A stretch of DNA of 64,000 nt from Pseudonocardia hierapolitana (GTDB lineage: Bacteria > Actinomycetota > Actinomycetes > Mycobacteriales > Pseudonocardiaceae), in NCBI RefSeq assembly GCF_007994075.1, contig NZ_VIWU01000001.1, positions 8,246,001 to 8,310,000 of the forward strand, read 5' to 3'. Below, piece by piece: positions 8,579 to 16,816 of the stretch. Each line of letters starts with the position of its first letter. Positions within the stretch are counted from its first letter, which is position 1. The notes beneath the pieces were generated by a model. The model was not told the origin of the DNA, searched no databases, and saw only the letters and a list, made by a program, of their open reading frames with translations. Made by a program: the position numbers and the translations under genes.

Positions 8579-9490
8579 TCACTTCGAGAAGCCGGCGGTC
8601 ATGCCGGCCAACAGGTGCCGCCGCCCGATCACGTACAGCGCGAGGATCGGCAGCGTCGCGAGCACCACGGACGCGAGCACGGCGGGCACGTTGATCCCGT
8701 ACTCGCCCTGGAAGGCCCACAGCGCGAGCGGGAGCACCCGCAGCTCCGGGCTCTGGGTGAGCACCAGCGGCAGCAGGAACGCGTTCCACACCTGCAGGCC
8801 CTGGTAGATCGCCACCGTGATGAGCGCAGGCTGCGTCAGCGGGAACGCCAGCCGCCACATGGTGCCCCACTCGGTCGCCCCGTCCATCCGCATCGACTCG
8901 AACAGCTCGTTCGGCACGTCGCGGATGAAGTTGGCCAGGATCAGCACCGACAGCGGGATGGCGAACGCGATCGAGGGCAGGATCAGCGCGAGGTGGCTGT
9001 CGTAGAGGCTCAGCCGGATGATGATCAGGTAGACCGGGATGATCACGGCCTGCAGCGGGCAGGCCAGCCCCATCAGGAAGACGGTGTTGCTGAACCGCAG
9101 GAACCGGCCGCGCCCGCCGCGGACGATCGCGAACGCCGCCATGAACGACACCAGCACCGCGGGCACCGTCGCGCCGAGGGTCACGATCACCGAGTTCAGG
9201 AAGTACGTCAGGAAGTCGGCCTCGATCACCGCCTGGTAGTTCTCCAGGGTCGGCTCGGCGGGCAGCATGGGGTTGCTCGTGTAGTAGGCCGACTGCGGCT
9301 TGAAGCTGGTGATGACCACCCAGTAGACCGGGATGATGATGATCCCGAGCCACAGGAAGCTCGCGAAGCTCCCGAGGTAGTTGGGCCGCTCCGCGGACAC
9401 CGGGCGCCGTCGCGGTGGCCGCGCCTTCCCCGGAACCGGGACGGAGACCGCCGATGGTGCGCCGGCGGCGGCGCTGGTGGGTGCGGCCAC
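8579..9490 (-). CDS. Carbohydrate ABC transporter permease (MalG-type)
   Basis: A 303-residue inner-membrane permease with six predicted helices. The EAA loop, which docks the ATPase, reads ELFESMRMDGATEWGTMWRLAFPL (split across its conserved E-A-A-x-x-D-G core), and the typical C-terminus RRHLLAGMTAGFSK identifies the MalG half. Start GTG 9490 is six bases after AAGGAG and one base from the upstream stop. The proline/alanine-rich N-terminus of about 35 residues is long. No ATPase gene is present in this operon; actinomycete sugar importers commonly share an MsiK-type ATPase encoded elsewhere. Confidence 0.92.
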   Translation of the reverse strand: MAAPTSAAAGAPSAVSVPVPGKARPPRRRPVSAERPNYLGSFASFLWLGIIIIPVYWVVITSFKPQSAYYTSNPMLPAEPTLENYQAVIEADFLTYFLNSVIVTLGATVPAVLVSFMAAFAIVRGGRGRFLRFSNTVFLMGLACPLQAVIIPVYLIIIRLSLYDSHLALILPSIAFAIPLSVLILANFIRDVPNELFESMRMDGATEWGTMWRLAFPLTQPALITVAIYQGLQVWNAFLLPLVLTQSPELRVLPLALWAFQGEYGINVPAVLASVVLATLPILALYVIGRRHLLAGMTAGFSK

Positions 9491-9491
9491 G

Positions 9492-10385
9492 TCAGGCTCC
9501 TTCCAGCCGGCTCTCGTTGGCGTCCTTGCCGCCCATGCGTTGGACGCCCATCGCGAGCAGCACCGCGACCACGACGATGATCAGCGCGATCACGCTCGCG
9601 GGTCCCATCATGTTGCCCCGGAACCCCCGCAGGTACATGTCGAGCGCCAGCACCCGGGTGGCGTCGCTCGGGCCGCCCATGGTGAGCACGAAGATCAGGT
9701 CGAACAGCGTCATCGACCCGGCCACGATCATCGTGGACGACGTGATGAGCGTGTACTTCAGCTGCGGCAGCGTGATCGAGAAGAACTGGCGCACCCGCCC
9801 GGCACCGTCGATCCGGGCCGCCTCGTACAGCGACGCCGGGATCTGGCGCACCGCGCCCTGGTAGATCAGGGAGTGGAAGGGGATGAACTGCCAGGACACC
9901 ACGAAGACCACCGTGGCGATCGCGAGCACGGGGTCGCCCAGCCAGTTCTGCACCAGCAGCGGGATCCCCAGCGAGGCACCGAGGCCGAAGTTCGGGTCCA
10001 GCAGCGCCTTGTAGGTGATCGCGATCGCCGCCGAGCTCAACAGCAGCGGGGTGAAGTACAGCACCGCGAGCACCGTGCGGTAGCGCTGCTGGCCCGCGAT
10101 GAACACCCCGACGAGGATGCTCATCGGGGTCTGCACCAGCCAGGACAGCGCCATGATCAGGAACGTGACGCCGAGCGAGTGCACCAGGCCCGGATCGGTG
10201 AGCACCGACACCCAGTTCTCGAACCCGATCGGCGTGATCTCGCCGATCCCGTTCCAGCTGGTGAAGCTCAGCAGGAGCACGCCGATCAGCGGGATGACCC
10301 CGAACGCCGTGAAGATCACCAACGCCGGCAGCACCAGCCACGCGAGCGACCCGTGCTGCCGAGCGCTGACCGAACCGCTGGTCAC
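9492..10385 (-). CDS. Carbohydrate ABC transporter permease (MalF-type)
   Basis: A 297-residue permease with six helices, partner of the MalG-type protein. The EAA loop reads ASLYEAARIDGAGRVRQFF, and the segment LTMGGPSDATRVLALDMYLRGF is the usual MalF-family C-terminal signature. The GTG at 10385 overlaps the binding-protein stop (GTGA), indicating translational coupling. It imports the same sugar as the binding protein upstream. Confidence 0.92.
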   Translation of the reverse strand: MTSGSVSARQHGSLAWLVLPALVIFTAFGVIPLIGVLLLSFTSWNGIGEITPIGFENWVSVLTDPGLVHSLGVTFLIMALSWLVQTPMSILVGVFIAGQQRYRTVLAVLYFTPLLLSSAAIAITYKALLDPNFGLGASLGIPLLVQNWLGDPVLAIATVVFVVSWQFIPFHSLIYQGAVRQIPASLYEAARIDGAGRVRQFFSITLPQLKYTLITSSTMIVAGSMTLFDLIFVLTMGGPSDATRVLALDMYLRGFRGNMMGPASVIALIIVVVAVLLAMGVQRMGGKDANESRLEGA

Positions 10386-11704
10386 GACGAGGGGACCGCG
10401 TTCATGTTGGTCGCGAACTGCTCCGGGCTGATCGACAGCGAGAACAGCTGCTCGATGTTGTTGAGCATCTCGTCCGCGGGACCGGGCAGCAGCGCCTGGT
10501 CCCAGGAGTGCACCCACGACCGCGCCTGCGTGGCCGTGTCGTAGACGAACTGCTGGAACGGAGCGTCGGGACCGGAGAACTTGCTGTCGACGCCGTTGAC
10601 GATCGGTACGGCGCCGCTGGCGACCCACCCGTCGACGTCCGCGTCGGTCAGCAGACCGCTCTTGAAGTACTCCCGCGCGATGGTCTTCTGCTCCTCCGAC
10701 GCCTGGGAGGACAACGCCAGGAACGACGCGGGGTTGCCGACGCCGGTGCTCGGGTCGCCCGCTCCGCCCTCGATGGCCGGGAACGGGACCCAGCCGAGCT
10801 TGCCGCTCGGGACGAAGTCGCCGCCCTCCTCCTTCATCGAGCCGTAGGTCCACGCGCCGTGCAGCATCATCGCGGCGCGACCCTGGTGCAGCAGCGCCTG
10901 GTCGGCGTTGGCGTCGGCGGCGATCGACTGGAAGCCGTTGACGAACCCGTTCGCCCGGACGAGGTCCTGCACCTTCGTCAGCCCGGCGATCGCGGCCGGG
11001 TGCGACCAGGCGTTCGGCTCGCCGGCGGCGATGGCGTCGAAGACCTCGGGGCCGCCCTGGCGGTCGAACAGGAACTCCAGCCACATCATGTTGGTCCAGC
11101 GCGACTGCCCGGCGAGCGAGAACGGCGCGATCCCCGCGTTGTTGAACACCGGAACGAGCGCCATCAGCTCGTCCCACGTGGTCGGCGGTTGGGCGCCCAC
11201 CTGCTCGAACAGCTGCTTGTTGTAGAACATGACGATCGGCGACACCTGCTCGCACGGCACCGCGTAGATCTTCCCGTCGATGGTGGCCGCGCCGAAGGAC
11301 GTCTCGAAGCGCTTCGACTTGACGTCGGGGTTCTGGGCGAACCATTCGGTGAGGTCGTCCACCTGGCCGTTGCGCACGTAATCGCGCAGGCCGCCGCCGC
11401 CCCACGTCCAGATGATCGTGGGCGCCTGGTTCGCGCCGACCGCCGTGCGGATCCGGGTCTTGTACGCGTCGTTCTCGAAGAACGTCGCCGCGAGCTGCCC
11501 GTCGGGGTGCGCGGCGTTGAACGCGTCGACCGACGCCTTGCGAAGGCCTTCCTGCGGCTGGCCGGTGAGGTACCAGACGCTGGCCTCGCCGCTACGAGCC
11601 TGGCCGGGGCCGCTGGTGCCGCACGAGGCCAGCGCACTCATACCGAGCGGTGCGGCCATCGCCATTGCGAGGAACGACCGTCGGGAGAACCCGTTCTGAT
11701 CCAC
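10382..11704 (-). CDS. Sugar ABC transporter substrate-binding lipoprotein (Tat-type)
   Basis: A 440-residue extracellular solute-binding protein (family 1, MalE/UgpB-like). The signal carries a twin-arginine motif (FSRRSFLAMA) and a lipobox ALASC, so it is probably exported folded through Tat and then lipidated. Mature hallmarks are DAFNAAHPD, PTIIWTWGGGGLRDYV, YAVPCEQVSPIVMFYNK and RAAMMLHGAW. The GTG at 11704 is preferred because it places the RR motif at residue 7-8 and is preceded by GGAG at about 6 bases; longer in-frame starts would bury the signal. It is the first gene of the operon 11704 to 5718 and is driven from the promoter at 11811-11840. Confidence 0.9.
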   Translation of the reverse strand: MDQNGFSRRSFLAMAMAAPLGMSALASCGTSGPGQARSGEASVWYLTGQPQEGLRKASVDAFNAAHPDGQLAATFFENDAYKTRIRTAVGANQAPTIIWTWGGGGLRDYVRNGQVDDLTEWFAQNPDVKSKRFETSFGAATIDGKIYAVPCEQVSPIVMFYNKQLFEQVGAQPPTTWDELMALVPVFNNAGIAPFSLAGQSRWTNMMWLEFLFDRQGGPEVFDAIAAGEPNAWSHPAAIAGLTKVQDLVRANGFVNGFQSIAADANADQALLHQGRAAMMLHGAWTYGSMKEEGGDFVPSGKLGWVPFPAIEGGAGDPSTGVGNPASFLALSSQASEEQKTIAREYFKSGLLTDADVDGWVASGAVPIVNGVDSKFSGPDAPFQQFVYDTATQARSWVHSWDQALLPGPADEMLNNIEQLFSLSISPEQFATNMNAVPSS

Positions 11705-11778
11705 GTCGATCTCCGTTGCGCCGGGCCGCATCGGTGCGGCCAGTAGAACCGGACGGCGGAGCTGCCGGTCGACAGCTC

Positions 11779-11790
11779 CGAAATCTTTCG
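11779..11790. promoter_or_regulatory. Putative LacI-type operator O1
   Basis: A perfect inverted repeat CGAAA-TC-TTTCG. It lies just downstream of the predicted transcription start of the binding-protein operon, the position expected for a repressor roadblock. An identical half-site pair recurs 87 bp away (O2), with the LacI-family gene next to it. Confidence 0.6.
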
Positions 11791-11810
11791 AAACAACAAC
11801 GTGCCCACGC

Positions 11811-11840
11811 ACCATAGTGAGGGCGCGTTCCGGGCGTCAA
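11811..11840 (-). promoter_or_regulatory. Predicted sigma-70-type promoter of the sugar operon
   Basis: On the minus strand, TTGACG (11840-11835) is followed by an 18-base spacer and TATGGT (11816-11811). The -35 matches five of six consensus bases and the -10 four of six. The implied transcript starts near 11804 and has a leader of about 100 bases before the GTG at 11704. Confidence 0.45.
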
Positions 11841-11865
11841 GCGCCGTTATCTGGGTGATAGAACC

Positions 11866-11877
11866 CGAAAAGTTTCG
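11866..11877. promoter_or_regulatory. Putative LacI-type operator O2
   Basis: A second perfect inverted repeat CGAAA-AG-TTTCG. It sits about 26 bp upstream of the -35 of the sugar operon and about 70 bp upstream of the LacI-type start codon, so it could serve autoregulation and, with O1, DNA looping. Confidence 0.6.
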
Positions 11878-11947
11878 ATACAACCTTCCCCAAAGTGCTC
11901 TCTCGGGATAACGTGCGCGTGTCCACGACAGGCCGAAGGAGGCCCTC

Positions 11948-13030
11948 CTGACCGCATCGCAGCGGTCTGCCGGTGGCCGGCGGGCCGGACGCACCACGCT
12001 CGCGACGATCGCCGCGTCGGCGGGCGTCTCGGTCGCCACCGTCTCCAAGGTCCTGAACGGCCGGGAGGACGTCGCACCCGACACCCGCGCTCTGATCGAG
12101 GAGCTGCTACGCCGGCACGCCTACGTGTCGCCCACCGCGCGCCGCTCGGCCGGCGCGGTCCTGACCGTCGAGCTGATCGTCCACGGCGCGTTCGGCGCCT
12201 ACTCGACAGAGGTGATCGAGGGGGTGGTGCACGCGGGCGAGGAGGCGGGCGCCTCGATCGTGATCGGCCAGCTCGGCGACGACCGCCTGCCCGTTGGCTC
12301 GGCCCACGACTGGGCACGCCGCCTCGCGAGCAGCGGGCGCGCCGGCGTCATCGTCGTGACCGGCGCGCTCACCAGCGCCCACATCGACGCCCTCGCGCTC
12401 ACCGGCATTCCCCTCGTCGTCCTCGACCCCATGAGCCTCCCCCGGGTCGAGGTCACCAGCGTCGGGTCCACGAACTTCGCGGGCGGGCTGTCCGCCACCC
12501 AGCACCTGCTCGCGCTCGGGCACCGGCGCATCGGCTACGTCGGCGGGCCTGCGGGCTCGGGCTGCAACCAGGCCCGCCTGCACGGATACCGCGCCGCGCT
12601 CGAGAACGCCGGGATCACCGCCGATCCCGCGCTCGTGCACAACGAGCACTTCACCTACGACGTCGGGCTGCGCGCCGGCGCCCGGCTGCTGGACCTGCCG
12701 GACCGGCCCACCGCCGTCGTCGGCGGGAGCGACACGATCGCCATGGGCATCATCGAGGCCGCCCGCGTGCGCGGCCTGCGGGTCCCCGAGGACCTCTCCG
12801 TCACAGGCTTCGACGACACCGAGCTCGCCCGCATGGCTTCTCCCCCGCTCACGGTCATCCGCCAGCCGCTGCGGGAGATGGGCCGCGTCGCGGTCAAGAC
12901 CGTGCTGCAGATGGCGGCCGGGGCGGCGCTCGACTCCCACCACGTCGAGCTCGCCACGGAGCTGGTCGTCCGCAGCACGACGGCTCCGCTGGAAGGCGCC
13001 CCGCCGAGGGCGGCCCGGCCGGCGGGCTGA
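11948..13030 (+). CDS. LacI family transcriptional regulator (apparent CTG start)
   Basis: A 360-residue repressor. The N-terminal helix-turn-helix reads TLATIAASAGVSVATVSKVLNG, followed by REDVAPDTRALIEELL, and the periplasmic-binding-protein-like effector domain ends with LSVTGFDDTELARMASPPLTVIRQP, all canonical. The frame upstream is closed by a TAA at 11909-11911, and no ATG, GTG or TTG occurs in frame before the helix-turn-helix. The only well-placed initiator is CTG at 11948, five bases after a perfect AAGGAGG (11936-11942). It is divergent from the ABC/ThuA operon and very likely represses it through the two CGAAA-N2-TTTCG sites; the inducer is unknown. Confidence 0.88.
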   Translation: MTASQRSAGGRRAGRTTLATIAASAGVSVATVSKVLNGREDVAPDTRALIEELLRRHAYVSPTARRSAGAVLTVELIVHGAFGAYSTEVIEGVVHAGEEAGASIVIGQLGDDRLPVGSAHDWARRLASSGRAGVIVVTGALTSAHIDALALTGIPLVVLDPMSLPRVEVTSVGSTNFAGGLSATQHLLALGHRRIGYVGGPAGSGCNQARLHGYRAALENAGITADPALVHNEHFTYDVGLRAGARLLDLPDRPTAVVGGSDTIAMGIIEAARVRGLRVPEDLSVTGFDDTELARMASPPLTVIRQPLREMGRVAVKTVLQMAAGAALDSHHVELATELVVRSTTAPLEGAPPRAARPAG

Positions 13031-13096
13031 ACCCGGCGCCGCCTCCCGCCGTGTGTCTACCCGGGGTCATATCCCGCAGACGCAAGGAGGCCCGGG

Positions 13097-14755
13097 TTGT
13101 CGTTCGTCACCGGTACACCGGCGCACCACCCCGTGGCCGGCCGGGTGCTCACCGCGCTCGCCGCCACGATCGTGTTCGGGGCGCTGCTCCTGCCGAACGA
13201 CATCGACATGATCACGCCCGCCGCGTTCCTCCGCGTCCCCGCCGAGGCGATACTCGCCGCCACCCTCGTGCTCGCCGTCCCCACGCGGATCCGGCCGGTC
13301 CTGACGGCGCTGATCGGGGCGGGCCTCGGCGCGGTGACCATCCTCAAGGTCCTCGACATGGGCTTCTTCGCCACGCTGAACCGCCCGTTCGACCTGCTGT
13401 CGGACTGGCAGAACCTCGCCAATGCCGCGATCTTCGTGAAGCAGGCCGCCGGCGAGGGCGGAGCGATGGCGGCGGGCGTGGCGGCCGCGATGCTCGCCGT
13501 CGCCGTCGTCGCCCTCACGACGTGGGCGGTCGGGCGACTCGCCCGGCACGTCGTGGTGCCGCACCGGCAGGCGGCGATCGCCACCATCGCGGTGGCCACG
13601 GCCGTGTGGACCGCGTGTCTCACGACCGGCACGAGGTTGGTGCCCGACGTCGATCTCGCCTCCGACAGCACCGCCACGCTCGCCCTGTACCGGGCGCTGG
13701 AGGTCCGCAGCGACGTGCTGGACCTGGAGCGGTTCGAGACGGAGGTCCCGGTCGACCCGTTCCGGACCACCCCCGACGACCGGCTGCTCGCCGGCCTGCA
13801 GGGCAAGGACGTCGTGTTCGCGTTCGTCGAGAGCTACGGGCGTGTCGCGCTCGAGGACCCCCGGCTCGGCCCGCCGATCCACTCCCTGCTCGACGAGGGG
13901 ACCAAGCAGCTGGAGGACGCCGGGTTCGGGGCGCGCAGCGCGTACCTCACCTCGCCGACCACCGGGGCGGGCAGCTGGCTCGCCCACGCCACCTTCCTGT
14001 CCGGCCTGTGGGTCGACAGCCAGCACCGCCACGACGCCCTCGAACACACCGACCGGCAGACGCTCATCACCGACTTCGGCCGCGCGGGCTGGCGCACCGT
14101 CGGCGTGATGCCCGGGGTGTTCCTCGACTGGCCGGAGGGAGCCTGGTACCGCTACGACCAGATCTACGACTTCTCCCAGCTCGGCTACCAGGGCCCGCGG
14201 ATGAGCTTCGCGACCATGCCCGACCAGTACACCCTCAAGGCCTTCGAGGAGCTCGAACGCTCACGGGCCGACCGCGGCCCGGTGATGGCCGAGATCCCGC
14301 TCGTCACCAGCCACGCCCCGTGGACCCCGCTCCCGCCGTTCCTGGACTGGGACAAGGTCGGCGACGGCTCGGTCTACGACTACCTCGACGGGCAGACCGA
14401 ACAGCCCGAGGCCATCCTGACCCGCGACCCGGCCACCGTGCGCGAGGACTACCGCCGCAGCATCGAGTACTCGCTCACGAGCCTGATCTCCTACGTGCAG
14501 ACCTACGGCGACGACGACCTCGTGGTCGTGCTGCTGGGTGATCACCAGCCCTCCCCGATCGTCACCGGCCCCACCGAGAACCGCGACGTCCCGATCACGA
14601 TCGTCGCCAAGGACCCCGCGGTGCTGGACCAGGTCTCCGACTGGCACTGGCAGGACGGGCTGCGGCCCGGCCCGCACGCCCCGGTGTGGCGGATGGACGC
14701 CTTCCGCCACGAGCTCCTGACCGCGTTCGGCGACAACGCGACTCACCGCCGCTAG
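13097..14755 (+). CDS. Membrane-anchored sulfatase/LtaS-like alkaline-phosphatase-fold protein
   Basis: A 552-residue membrane protein. Several hydrophobic segments occupy about the first 190 residues, followed by an extracytoplasmic catalytic domain. VVFAFVESYGR (first metal ligand region), SPTTGAGSWLAHATFLSG (nucleophile region), PLVTSHAPWTP and VVLLGDHQPSP (Asp-His metal pair) follow the order seen in lipoteichoic-acid-synthase and phosphoglycerol-transferase sulfatases. Start TTG 13097 has AAGGAGG about seven bases upstream. It stands alone after the LacI gene. A role in transferring or removing a phospho-substituent on an envelope polymer is the family inference; the substrate is not evident. 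Confidence 0.75.
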   Translation: MSFVTGTPAHHPVAGRVLTALAATIVFGALLLPNDIDMITPAAFLRVPAEAILAATLVLAVPTRIRPVLTALIGAGLGAVTILKVLDMGFFATLNRPFDLLSDWQNLANAAIFVKQAAGEGGAMAAGVAAAMLAVAVVALTTWAVGRLARHVVVPHRQAAIATIAVATAVWTACLTTGTRLVPDVDLASDSTATLALYRALEVRSDVLDLERFETEVPVDPFRTTPDDRLLAGLQGKDVVFAFVESYGRVALEDPRLGPPIHSLLDEGTKQLEDAGFGARSAYLTSPTTGAGSWLAHATFLSGLWVDSQHRHDALEHTDRQTLITDFGRAGWRTVGVMPGVFLDWPEGAWYRYDQIYDFSQLGYQGPRMSFATMPDQYTLKAFEELERSRADRGPVMAEIPLVTSHAPWTPLPPFLDWDKVGDGSVYDYLDGQTEQPEAILTRDPATVREDYRRSIEYSLTSLISYVQTYGDDDLVVVLLGDHQPSPIVTGPTENRDVPITIVAKDPAVLDQVSDWHWQDGLRPGPHAPVWRMDAFRHELLTAFGDNATHRR

Positions 14756-14856
14756 CCCGGCCGCCGTGATCAGCGCTGTTCCGGCGGGCCGCCGCGCTGA
14801 ACGCGATCGACTCCATCGGTAGCGCGGTAGCTCTGCTGATCTTCGGGAGGTGCACC

Positions 14857-15087
14857 GTGGCGCATTTCCGCGTTCACACCGAGACCGGCGCCCGCCTGTC
14901 CCTCCTCGTCCTCGCCGTCGCAACGGCCGCGATCGCGCCGGCGGAATTCCTGCTCGACCTCGTCGTCAACGCTCCGGTGTCGGTGCTCGCAACGCTGGTG
15001 ATCGTCGTTCTCGCCTTTGTCATGGATCTGAGCTGGAACAGGCACGCGCACGCCGAACCCACGAGAGCGGCGGGCCGGCACCGTTGA
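14857..15087 (+). CDS. Small membrane protein
   Basis: A 76-residue protein of unknown function. GTG 14857 follows GGGAGG at six bases. It has two hydrophobic stretches (LSLLVLAVATAAIAPAEFLLDL and SVLATLVIVVLAFVMDL) and a charged, histidine-containing tail (WNRHAHAEP), so a two-helix membrane hairpin is likely. No family recognised; the ribosome-binding site and the helix pattern argue that it is a real gene. Confidence 0.5.
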   Translation: MAHFRVHTETGARLSLLVLAVATAAIAPAEFLLDLVVNAPVSVLATLVIVVLAFVMDLSWNRHAHAEPTRAAGRHR

Positions 15088-15171
15088 CACCTCGATCGCG
15101 CACGATTGCCGGATCCGATTCACCCGGTTCGGGCGACGCCCGTAATCGGGCGGATGAGGACGATCCGCTGA

Positions 15172-16053
15172 GTGACCATTGTGCGCGGACCACTCGGCAG
15201 GCCTCGGGTCGTTCTTCTCGCGGGTGTTCTCGGGCTGGCAGTCTCCGCCTGTGGCGGCGGTGGGCCTCCCGCCTCGACCGCGCAGGCCACCGATGAGCTG
15301 CCCGCACCATCGCTCACCGCCCGGCCCACGGTCGAGCTCCCCGAGCTCTCGTTCACCCCGCCGGTGCGGGCGACCACGCCCGAGGAGTCCCCGGATCAAC
15401 CGCCGCGGACCGCGGTCGCGCTACCGACGCGTTCCGAGGCGTTGCTCCCCACACAGGACCCGTCACCGGCCCCGACCCCCGCGCAGGCGGAGACGACCGG
15501 ATCGGCGCCGGCCACGACCGCCGCTCCGGCAGAGCCGACCCCGGCGCCCGCCGCGGCGGCTCCAGCCGAACCGTCGTCCACCTCCACCCCGAGCTGGCTC
15601 TGGTGGCTGCTCGGCCTGCTGGTCGTCGCCGCCGTGGTGATCATCGTTGCGTCGGCCCGCGCCCGGCGGGCGAAGGCCTGGGCCGCTCGGCTCGACGCCG
15701 TGGTGGCGGAGACGACGTGGCTGGCCCACGAGCTGCTCCCGAACACGCTCAGCAGTCAGGACGCCGCTGCGCGTCTCGCCACCTGGACCGCCTACCGACC
15801 CCGGGTGGAGACGCTCACGACCAACCTGAACGAGGTTGCGGCGTCGGCTCCGGAAGACCGGCGGGCCGGCGTCGACCAGCTGCGGGCCGCGGTCTTCGAG
15901 CTGCGCTCCGCGACCGACGCCTACACGGGGGCCCGTCCCCCTGCCGACGCCGAGAGCCTCGGCGCCGTGCGAGGGGCCCAGCGCTGGACCGAGGAGGCCC
16001 TTCGCACGATCGGACGGGCGCCGGACAGCCGGCCGGACCAGCCCGTGGGCTAG
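15172..16053 (+). CDS. Putative lipoprotein with a second membrane helix, unknown function
   Basis: A 293-residue protein with an unusual layout. It has a lipoprotein signal ending LAVSAC (Cys27), a Pro/Ala/Thr-rich low-complexity stretch of over 100 residues, then a strong transmembrane helix (about 141-163, WLWWLLGLLVVAAVVIIVASA split by the Trp run) and a basic stop-transfer segment. A helical domain (WAARLDAVVAETTWLAHELLP onwards) would be cytoplasmic. The C-terminal part resembles actinobacterial proteins of unknown function with a helical bundle. If both signals are used, the protein spans the membrane with an acylated N-terminus outside. The start is uncertain: GTG 15172 or GTG 15181. 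Confidence 0.6.
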   Translation: MTIVRGPLGRPRVVLLAGVLGLAVSACGGGGPPASTAQATDELPAPSLTARPTVELPELSFTPPVRATTPEESPDQPPRTAVALPTRSEALLPTQDPSPAPTPAQAETTGSAPATTAAPAEPTPAPAAAAPAEPSSTSTPSWLWWLLGLLVVAAVVIIVASARARRAKAWAARLDAVVAETTWLAHELLPNTLSSQDAAARLATWTAYRPRVETLTTNLNEVAASAPEDRRAGVDQLRAAVFELRSATDAYTGARPPADAESLGAVRGAQRWTEEALRTIGRAPDSRPDQPVG

Positions 16054-16062
16054 CTCGGACTC

Positions 16063-16731
16063 TCACCGCTTCGGCCGTGGAGCACACTCGACGAGGAGCA
16101 TCTGGTCCCCGCCCCGCTGGAACCGGTAGGGCACATCCCGGAGGTGTGACCGGCAGCCGACATCGTCCAGCTCGGCCCGCAGGCGGTCGAGGAACGCCAC
16201 CGGATCCCCGGTGCCCTGGACGACGACCGGGAAGATCCGGACCTCGCGGCGGGCCACGCGGACGAGCTCGGCCAGCGCACGCCGGTGCCAGTCCTCGCCC
16301 AGCTGATCGGCCCAGGTGAACAGCAGGTGGGAGCACAGCACGAGGTCGACGGCGCCGGAGGCCAGCGGCAGGTCGGGCAGCGCACCGGCGACGTACCGCT
16401 CGGGGCGCCCTTCCAGGTCGGCGAGGAAGAGCTCGGCCGCCTCCCTCCGCATCTCCGCGCGTCGGGCGGGGCTGCCGTACCAGCCCCATTCGAACCGGTC
16501 CGCGTTCCGCTCGATCATCCGATCGCCCTCGTCGAGCCCCGTGCGCACCCGCACCGCCAACTCACCGGGGCCCAGCGCGTAGGCGGGGTCGACGGCGACG
16601 ACCCGGCCGCCGGTCTCGGCGGCGAAGCTGGCTCCTCCCGCGCAGCAGTCGAGGATCGGCCCCGCCAGGTCGTCGGGGGTGAGGTCGAACATCGCGTGGT
16701 ACTCCGCGGCCGACCGGGAGGTGACGAGCAC
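16063..16731 (-). CDS. Class I SAM-dependent methyltransferase
   Basis: A 222-residue cytoplasmic enzyme. Motif I is ILDCCAGGASFAAE, with an unusual CCAGG in place of the glycine-rich VGCGxG, followed by the acidic GRVVAVDPAY. Motif IV is the LPLASGAVDLVLCSHLLF segment and post-motif residues include ELVRVARREVRIFPVV. The substrate is unknown. GTG 16731 starts just after the hairpin that closes the tct operon, so it is probably transcribed separately. It converges on the lipoprotein gene with a 9-bp gap. Confidence 0.75.
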   Translation of the reverse strand: MLVTSRSAAEYHAMFDLTPDDLAGPILDCCAGGASFAAETGGRVVAVDPAYALGPGELAVRVRTGLDEGDRMIERNADRFEWGWYGSPARRAEMRREAAELFLADLEGRPERYVAGALPDLPLASGAVDLVLCSHLLFTWADQLGEDWHRRALAELVRVARREVRIFPVVVQGTGDPVAFLDRLRAELDDVGCRSHLRDVPYRFQRGGDQMLLVECAPRPKR

Positions 16732-16758
16732 GGGTCCGTCCTACCGGCCACGCCGGAC

Positions 16759-16811
16759 GTCAGCAAAGCCACTTTCACGACGTCTCGCGCCATCAAAGTG
16801 GCTTTGCTGAC
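16759..16811. terminator. Long perfect hairpin behind tctA; member of a palindromic element family
   Basis: Arms of 17 bases at 16759-16775 and 16795-16811 are perfectly complementary (the left arm contains GCAAAGCCACTTT) with a 19-base loop. It starts six bases after the tctA stop, reading leftwards, so it can act as a transcription terminator, though no T-run follows. A related palindrome with the core AAAGCCAC...GTGGCTTT lies inside the gene at 54413, suggesting a dispersed element rather than an ordinary terminator. Confidence 0.65.
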
Positions 16812-16816
16812 ACGCC

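Noticed and set aside
14756..14856. Frame with membrane-like residues before the small membrane gene
   Set aside because: Short, no start or ribosome-binding site, and it runs into the next gene out of frame; could be a remnant but cannot be supported.
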